The notes under the pieces: model-generated
Database searches by the model: none
Told to the model about the DNA's origin: nothing
Seen by the model: only the letters and a program-made list of their open reading frames with translations
Position numbers and translations under genes: made by a program
From: Candidatus Saccharimonadota bacterium
Lineage (GTDB): Bacteria > Patescibacteriota > Saccharimonadia > Saccharimonadales > Saccharimonadaceae
DNA: 64,000 nt
Assembly (NCBI GenBank): GCA_017524405.1
Contig: JAFWSJ010000014.1
Location: 129,623-193,622 of the forward strand
Direction: 5' to 3'
Shown: one piece after another, positions 59,267-64,000 of the stretch
Numbering within the stretch: the first letter of the stretch is position 1
How the letters are laid out: each line of letters starts with the position of its first letter

Positions 59267-59315
59267 CCACAAAAAAGAGGAAGCATTAGCGCTTCCTCTT
59301 TTATTGCTAATCTCG

Positions 59316-60002
59316 TTACTTCAAGAGTTCGAGCCAGCTATCAAGGCTGGAGCTGCTAGAGCTGGAGCTGAAGCTGCTGGTCTTGTTGCCGTAGAAGCCA
59401 ATCAAAGTAGAGATGAAGACGAGGATACACGCAACACCTGCGATGCCGAGAGCGACAAAGCGCATGATGCTGAGAACCTGAGTCTTGCCCTGTGCAATCG
59501 CGTGAGCGATGAAGACAATACCGACGGCAGCGATAGCTGCGAGGGTGTTGCTCAAGAAGCCGTTGAGCCAGAGGTAACCCTGTTCAACGCCGGACTTTTC
59601 GCCGATGCCGAGCAAAGAGTAGATTGCAAGGCAGAGCATCTTGAGAACTTCGATGCCAGCAATCACAACGAAGAGATTGCGGACGCACTTCCAAGAGTCC
59701 TTCATAGCGTTAACATCGGTGATCTTGCGAGCGGTGATGAGACCAGCTACAGCCAAGAGGACCGAAAGGAAGCCGGCGACAAATGCGATAGACATTTGGT
59801 CGGTGTTTGCACCGAGGATGGTACCAACGAGTGGAATACCAACGCCCCAACCTTTTTTAGTAAAGCCAGCGATTGCTGCAAAGATCGTCATCCAGCCGAA
59901 GAAAACGGCGAGAGAGATACAGACAGCATTGAGACCGGCGATGAACTTGTTATCAGCCTTAACTTTAGGCATCTTAACAGGTTCGACTACGGATGTTGCC
60001 AT
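59316..60002 (-). CDS. hypothetical five-helix membrane protein with Ser-rich tail
   Basis: 228 residues, not recognised. About five hydrophobic helices (starting near residue 24) separated by short loops, two Cys in the first helix and loop, and a C-terminal ten-serine stretch (residues about 208-217) before SLDSWLELLK. The serine stretch and the amphipathic end may interact with a partner. Good promoter with TATAAT at 60036 and GGAG 12 nt before the ATG. It follows pnp on the same strand, but the pnp terminator lies over its promoter. Confidence 0.55.
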   Translation of the reverse strand: MATSVVEPVKMPKVKADNKFIAGLNAVCISLAVFFGWMTIFAAIAGFTKKGWGVGIPLVGTILGANTDQMSIAFVAGFLSVLLAVAGLITARKITDVNAMKDSWKCVRNLFVVIAGIEVLKMLCLAIYSLLGIGEKSGVEQGYLWLNGFLSNTLAAIAAVGIVFIAHAIAQGKTQVLSIMRFVALGIAGVACILVFISTLIGFYGNKTSSFSSSSSSSSLDSWLELLK

Positions 60003-60035
60003 AGTAAACTATTCTCCTTTAGTTGATATACTTTC

Positions 60036-60063
60036 ATTATATAAAAATATCCAGAAAATACAA
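60036..60063 (-). promoter_or_regulatory. promoter of the 59316 gene, nested in the pnp terminator
   Basis: TTGTAT, 16-nt spacer, TATAAT; the -35 lies inside the loop of the pnp terminator hairpin. Confidence 0.7.
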
Positions 60064-60080
60064 TATTTCCTGGATATTTT
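60044..60080 (-). terminator. terminator of pnp
   Basis: AAAATATCCAG / CTGGATATTTT perfect stem followed by TATA; 13 nt after the pnp stop. Confidence 0.7.
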
Positions 60081-60092
60081 AAGTGCTTACGC

Positions 60093-62285
60093 TTAGGCGT
60101 CTTTTTGATCAACGCCCTTCATCGAAAGGCTGAGACGGCCCTTGTCGTCGATAGCGTCAAGGCGAACCTTGATTTCGTCGCCAACCTGGAGAGCGTCAGT
60201 AACCTTTGCGAGGCGAGTATCGCTAATCTGAGAGATGTGAAGCATGCCGTCGATACCCGGGAGGATATTAACGAATGCACCAAAGTCCTTGATAGAGACA
60301 ACTTTGCCCTTGTAGATTTTGCCTGGTTCTGGCTCTTCAACGAGAGACTTAATCCAATCGAGCGCCTTTTGAATCTTTTCGCCATCAGCAGCAGCGACCG
60401 TAACGAGACCATTCTCTTCGATGTTGACCTCTGCGCCAGTTTCGGAAGTGATCTTGTTAATCGTTTCGCCGCCCTTACCAATAATCGTACCGATCTTGTC
60501 TGGGTTGACCATGAGCTTCTCGATGCGAGGAGCATATGGGCTGAGATGATCGCGTGGGCCTTCGAGGACACTGAGCATGTGCTTCAAGATAAACATACGA
60601 CCTTCGTGAGCCTGAGCGATTGCCTTGCGGAGCACCTCGACTGGGAGACCGTGAACCTTCATATCCATCTGGAGCGCGGTCACACCTTCGGTGGTACCGG
60701 TGACCTTGAAGTCCATATCGCCGGCAAAGTCCTCGGCATCCATGAGGTCGGTGAGGACGTATGGCGTATCGCCGTCCATCATGAGGCCCATCGCAACGCC
60801 AGAGACTGGGCGCTTCAAAGGAACGCCTGCGTCCATAAGAGCGAGACAAGAGCTACAGGTTGCAGCCATCGAGGTCGAACCGTTCTGGCTCATAATCTCG
60901 GTGACGCTGCGGATAGCGTATGGAAACTCTTCTTCGCTAGGAAGGACTGGCGTCAAAGCGCGCTCGGCAAGATAGCCGTGGCCAACTTCGCGGCGGCCTG
61001 GGCTACCAAGGCGAGAAATCTCACCAACCGTGTAGCCTGGCGCATTGTAGTGATGCATATAGCGACGAGTGCCATCAGTAACTTCCATCGTATCAACGAG
61101 CTGCGCGTAGCTGAGCGGCGCGAGCGTAACAATGTTCATCGCCTGAGTGACGCCACGCGTAAAGAGGCTGGAGCCGTGGCAGCGTGGCAAAATGCCAACC
61201 TGCGAGCTGAGCGGGCGAACCTCGTCGAGCTTGCGGCCATCCGGGCGAATACCGTCTTCGATAATATGCTTGCGGACATCGTGCTTGACGGCGAGCTCAA
61301 AGGCATCGTTGTACTCGGCGCGGAAGTGGCTGTCGTAGTAGTTCGTACGAGCAGTCATCTTGTCTTCGTCAGTCATCTTGTCGGTAATACCAGCTTCGTC
61401 ATCGGTGACTTCCTGGGAGAATTCATCGTGCATTGCCCAGCGGATTTCATCGATGAGATTATTGCGCTCAACAGTATTCTGAGTGCGGAGCTCTGGACCG
61501 AGCTTACCTTCCATCCACTTGTCGACCTTGGCCTGAGCTTCTTCAGATGGGAGGATGAGGGTGTATTCCTTCTCTTCTACACCAACCTTCTCGCGAAGTT
61601 CGTTCTGAAGCGCGATAGCTGGCTGAATCATCTTGAGACCCCATTCGAGACCGCCAACAATGACGTCTTCTGGGACTTCGTTTGCGCCAGCCTCAACCAT
61701 GGTGATGCCAGAATCTTTACCGGCAACGACGAGGTCGAGATCGGAAGCTTCGCGTTCTTCTGGGGTGAGGAATGCCTTATATTCGCCATTGACGCGGCCG
61801 ATGCGCAAGCCCGCGATTGGGCCATCAAATGGTACGCCAGCGAGCATGAGCGCGCTAGAAGCGGCAATCATTGCGATAACGTCTGGGCGGAAGTTTGGAT
61901 CCATGGAAAGCACAGTCGTAACGACCTGGATTTCCTGGCGATAGCCCTTCGGGAAGAGTGGGCGAATTGGGCGGTCGATAAGGCGGCCAACGAGGACGGC
62001 GTTATCGGAAGGCTTACCTTCGCGCTTAATGAATTTGCTGCTGCTAATCTTGCCGGCAGCGTAGTATTTTTCTTCGTAATCAATGGAGAGTGGGAAGAAA
62101 TCCTGCACTACTGGTTTGGTGCCGACTACGACGGAGCCGAGCACGACCGTATCGCCGTAAGTGACCAATACGGATGAAGTGGTACGAAAACCAACGCGAT
62201 TGACTTCTAGGCCAAGTTTACGACCGCAAAAATCAGTCTCAAGCTTGAAGGTTTTCTTGCCGCTTGGGTTGATGATATCCATCAA
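60093..62285 (-). CDS. pnp: polynucleotide phosphorylase
   Basis: 3'-5' phosphorolytic exonuclease of mRNA decay; trimer. 730 residues: two RNase PH domains (first about 15-145 with GRLIDRPIRPLFPKG; second about 330-545 with RGVTQAMNIVTL and SGVAMGLMMDGD), the alpha linker, then KH (IGTIIGKGGETINKI, about 575-590) and S1 domain (YKGKVVSIKDFGAFVNILPGIDGMLHIS, about 640-668). The leader (about 85 nt) has pairings that could control translation; see findings. SD AGGAAAGG, 9 nt from the ATG. Confidence 0.98.
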   Translation of the reverse strand: MMDIINPSGKKTFKLETDFCGRKLGLEVNRVGFRTTSSVLVTYGDTVVLGSVVVGTKPVVQDFFPLSIDYEEKYYAAGKISSSKFIKREGKPSDNAVLVGRLIDRPIRPLFPKGYRQEIQVVTTVLSMDPNFRPDVIAMIAASSALMLAGVPFDGPIAGLRIGRVNGEYKAFLTPEEREASDLDLVVAGKDSGITMVEAGANEVPEDVIVGGLEWGLKMIQPAIALQNELREKVGVEEKEYTLILPSEEAQAKVDKWMEGKLGPELRTQNTVERNNLIDEIRWAMHDEFSQEVTDDEAGITDKMTDEDKMTARTNYYDSHFRAEYNDAFELAVKHDVRKHIIEDGIRPDGRKLDEVRPLSSQVGILPRCHGSSLFTRGVTQAMNIVTLAPLSYAQLVDTMEVTDGTRRYMHHYNAPGYTVGEISRLGSPGRREVGHGYLAERALTPVLPSEEEFPYAIRSVTEIMSQNGSTSMAATCSSCLALMDAGVPLKRPVSGVAMGLMMDGDTPYVLTDLMDAEDFAGDMDFKVTGTTEGVTALQMDMKVHGLPVEVLRKAIAQAHEGRMFILKHMLSVLEGPRDHLSPYAPRIEKLMVNPDKIGTIIGKGGETINKITSETGAEVNIEENGLVTVAAADGEKIQKALDWIKSLVEEPEPGKIYKGKVVSIKDFGAFVNILPGIDGMLHISQISDTRLAKVTDALQVGDEIKVRLDAIDDKGRLSLSMKGVDQKDA

Positions 62286-62291
62286 AAACTA

Positions 62292-62358
62292 CCTTTCCTC
62301 GAGAAAATAATAAGTATTCTATCGCAAGCGTTGCGAGAAAATATCTATCATTTTCTCG
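62292..62358 (-). promoter_or_regulatory. pnp leader with alternative hairpins
   Basis: CGAGAAAAT (62358-62350 on the minus strand) can pair with either of two ATTTTCTCG copies (62342-62334 or 62308-62300); the second copy lies next to the AGGAAAGG ribosome-binding site, so pairing with it would partly hide the site. Autoregulation of pnp by leader RNA is known in E. coli; here it is inferred from the pairing only. Confidence 0.45.
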
Positions 62359-62376
62359 ATATTTAATTATGCCTCT

Positions 62377-62405
62377 ATTATAGCATAGATTGACATAATC
62401 GGCAA
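62377..62405 (-). promoter_or_regulatory. promoter of pnp
   Basis: TTGCCG, 17-nt spacer, extended -10 TGC-TATAAT on the minus strand. It overlaps a plus-strand promoter. Confidence 0.65.
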
Positions 62406-62418
62406 AGTGTGATATAAT
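62390..62418 (+). promoter_or_regulatory. divergent plus-strand promoter
   Basis: TTGACA, 17-nt spacer ending GTGTGA, TATAAT: near consensus. Confidence 0.8.
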
Positions 62419-62424
62419 GAAGAT

Positions 62425-62472
62425 ATAAAGTGTTGGGCAGCAAAAAAGACCCCTGCAAACGGGATCTTTTTT
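62425..62472 (+). ncRNA. possible 48-nt RNA between pnp and rpsO
   Basis: The plus-strand promoter at 62390-62418 predicts a start near 62425; a terminator (62442-62472) follows at once, with no ORF. The transcript would end convergent with rpsO and its terminator can serve rpsO too. Confidence 0.4.
62442..62472. terminator. bidirectional terminator next to rpsO
   Basis: AAAAAGA-CCC / GGG-TCTTTTTT stem with A-run and T-run on both sides; 1 nt from the rpsO stop. Confidence 0.8.
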
Positions 62473-62473
62473 A

Positions 62474-62740
62474 TTATTTGCGAAGACCAAGTTTGGCGAC
62501 GGTTGCTTTGTAGGTCTCGAAATCGTTCTTCTCGAGGTACTTGAGCAACTTTTTGCGCTGACCGACCATCTGGATGAGGCCGCGCTTAGCCATAAAGTCG
62601 TGCTTGTTTGCCTTGACATGCTCGGTAACTTCCTTGATGCGCTCAGTCAAAATAGCAACCTGAACCTCTGGAGAACCGACATCTTTGTCGCTGCGGGCAA
62701 GCTTCTTAATAGCCTTGGCTTTGTTGTCTTTGGTAATCAT
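62474..62740 (-). CDS. rpsO: 30S ribosomal protein uS15
   Basis: 88 residues: ARSDKDVGSPEVQVAILTERI (about 14-34) and the C-terminal KRGLIQMVGQRKKLLKYLEKND with family length. Four-helix protein binding the 16S platform. Start ATG 62740 is the family start; the frame extends 13 codons upstream but those lie over a TAAAAT and have no Shine-Dalgarno. As in many bacteria, rpsO precedes pnp on the same strand, but here each has its own promoter and a terminator lies between. Confidence 0.95.
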   Translation of the reverse strand: MITKDNKAKAIKKLARSDKDVGSPEVQVAILTERIKEVTEHVKANKHDFMAKRGLIQMVGQRKKLLKYLEKNDFETYKATVAKLGLRK

Positions 62741-62779
62741 ACTGGGGCTTATTTTAACACAGATTAGAGACAGATGCAA

Positions 62780-64000
62780 CTATTTGTTGTTCATATATTT
62801 GATTAGCGCATCGCGGAGATCTTTGACCGGGAGGACAAATTTGTCCTTCACGGTCGCTGGGGCGATAGCATTCTTGAAACCAAGCTTCTTCGCCTCGGCG
62901 ATGCGGCGATCTGGCGCGATGACGGAGCGGATTTCACCGCCGAGGCCAACCTCGCCGAAGACGACGAGATTATCGTCGAGCTTGCGGCCGGCCGCGGCCG
63001 ATGCAATTGCCATACAAATCGCGAGATCTGCCGCGGAATCGTTAAGCTTCATGCCGCCGACGACATTAATAAAAATATCTTTGTCCTGGAGTTTGAGCTT
63101 CGTGCGTTTTTCGAGTACGGCAATCAAGAGGTTAAGGCGATTAAGGTCGAAGCCAGACGCGGTGCGCTTCGGATAGCCAAAGCTTGTCGTATTAACGAGC
63201 GCCTGAATTTCGACAAGGAGCGGGCGCGTGCCCTCGATGGTCGCCATGATGATGCTACCATCGGTATTTTGACGTTCAGAAAGCAGCGCCTCGGACGGAT
63301 TTTTCACCTCGACGAGACCTTCCGTGGCCATCTCAAAAATCGCAACTTCATTGGTCGAACCAAAGCGGTTTTTGACCGCGCGAATCGTCTTAAATCCGCC
63401 GTAGCGATCACCTTCGAAATTCAAAACGACGTCCACGAGATGCTCGAGGACTTTTGGCCCAGCAAGCGTGCCTTCCTTCGTAACGTGGCCGACAATGATG
63501 ACGGCGGTGCCACTATTTTTCGCGGCGCGAATAATGAGGTTGCCGCAGTTGCTAACCTGGCTAACCGTACCGGGAGCCGAACTAATCTCTGCCATAGAAA
63601 GCGTCTGAATCGAGTCGACGATCACGAGGTCATAGCCATCTTCCTCAATGGTTTTAGCAATGTCGTTCGCGGAAGAAGAGCTTGCAAAATGGAGTTGGTC
63701 GGAGCTGGCGCCAAGACGCACTGCGCGAAGCTTCACCTGTCCGGCCGATTCCTCGCCAGAAACGTAGAGCACCTTGTGGCCGTCAGCGGAAACCTTAGCG
63801 CAAATTTGCATAAGAATCGTAGACTTGCCCATGCCCGGCTGACCGGCCAGAAGCGCCACGCCACCCAGCAAAATCCCGCCGCCGAGAACATTATCCAGTT
63901 CGGCAAACCCGGTCTTTAGACGGCTACCGGCGTCGGACGGCTCAATTTCATTAATTGAAACGGCGGCGAGTTTCTTGCCAGAAACTGCCCCGCGTGCGAG
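62780..64000 (-). CDS. radA: DNA repair protein RadA, N-terminus cut by window edge
   Basis: RecA-like protein that helps branch migration in recombination and transformation. The visible part runs from beyond the edge (codon 43 before the family's LLGGV at 63871) to the stop: Walker A LAGQPGMGKST (63846-63814 region), RadA-specific KNRFGSTNEV (KNRFG motif), GHVTKEGTLAGPKVLEHLVD, and the Lon-like C-terminal domain (INVVGGMKLNDSAADLAIC). The N-terminal zinc finger is outside the window. It runs toward rpsO; stop at 62780 is 39 nt from rpsO. Confidence 0.95.
   Translation of the reverse strand, partial: LARGAVSGKKLAAVSINEIEPSDAGSRLKTGFAELDNVLGGGILLGGVALLAGQPGMGKSTILMQICAKVSADGHKVLYVSGEESAGQVKLRAVRLGASSDQLHFASSSSANDIAKTIEEDGYDLVIVDSIQTLSMAEISSAPGTVSQVSNCGNLIIRAAKNSGTAVIIVGHVTKEGTLAGPKVLEHLVDVVLNFEGDRYGGFKTIRAVKNRFGSTNEVAIFEMATEGLVEVKNPSEALLSERQNTDGSIIMATIEGTRPLLVEIQALVNTTSFGYPKRTASGFDLNRLNLLIAVLEKRTKLKLQDKDIFINVVGGMKLNDSAADLAICMAIASAAAGRKLDDNLVVFGEVGLGGEIRSVIAPDRRIAEAKKLGFKNAIAPATVKDKFVLPVKDLRDALIKYMNNK

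Noticed and set aside
60105-62177. 690-codon open frame opposite pnp
   Set aside because: Antisense shadow of pnp; no promoter or start signal, composition follows the opposite strand.
1-64000. CRISPR arrays, insertion sequences and prophage genes
   Set aside because: No regularly spaced repeats, transposase-like frames or phage structural genes were recognised.
1-64000. Alternative genetic code with UGA reassigned
   Set aside because: TGA serves as stop (e.g. parA end) and no long frame requires read-through.

Overview
The window is about 64 kb of a compact bacterial chromosome, with genes packed tightly and mostly on the minus strand. The gene set suggests Candidatus Saccharibacteria (TM7) or a close Patescibacteria relative: a Gram-positive-type wall (tandem FemAB enzymes, Mur-ligase-like proteins, class A PBP, class B sortase, UppP), both L- and D-lactate dehydrogenase types, DprA, an adenylate-kinase-like protein, short translation and RNA proteins with tails, and many lineage-restricted membrane proteins. 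TGA is read as stop (the ParA gene ends in TGA), so this is not the UGA=Gly code of Gracilibacteria/Absconditabacteria. The assignment is inference from gene content; no 16S rRNA gene is present.

Layout. 1-6.4 kb: ParA (probably followed by ParB beyond the edge) beside an envelope cluster of Mur-ligase-like protein, DUF308-like membrane protein, two FemAB transferases, alpha/beta hydrolase and a second Mur-ligase-like protein. 6.5-10.1 kb: small lineage-specific genes with strong promoters, a YgjV-like protein and two rRNA/tRNA-type methyltransferases. 10.2-16.1 kb: trigger factor, an FAD-linked oxidase, tRNA-Leu(UAG), a probable structured ncRNA with its own promoter and terminator, an InlB-repeat surface protein and an SDR enzyme. 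16.1-21.3 kb: hrcA-grpE-trmD-recG-(hypothetical)-rsmD, with a CIRCE operator in front of hrcA. 21.3-29 kb: LepA, UppP, a membrane thioredoxin-fold protein and a cysteine desulfurase family protein, plus two copies of a structured repeat. 29-36.4 kb: rpoB-rpoC. 36.6-46.1 kb: a large membrane protein, KhpA, D-2-hydroxyacid dehydrogenase, rpsP, and the rpmF-nusB-Nudix-rnc operon, sortase, LeuS. 46.1-64 kb: a third repeat copy, PBP1A, PIN-TRAM protein, L-LDH, DprA, LysS, ABC exporter, GreA, ProS, FtsK, PNPase, S15 and RadA (cut by the edge).

Two expression styles are visible. Many housekeeping genes have a -10 hexamer (TATAAT-like) only 6-9 nt before the start codon and no Shine-Dalgarno, so they are probably transcribed leaderless. 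Others (rpoB, rpmF, rpsP and orphan hypothetical genes) have -35/-10 promoters, leaders and good Shine-Dalgarno sites. The most unusual items are: a three-copy family of branched inverted-repeat elements with a shared hairpin core; an unassigned ~340-nt structured RNA; an RpoC lacking nearly all ligands of both zinc sites; an 83-nt two-frame overlap of nusB and a Nudix gene; and Ala/Pro/Glu-rich tails on three RNA-binding proteins.
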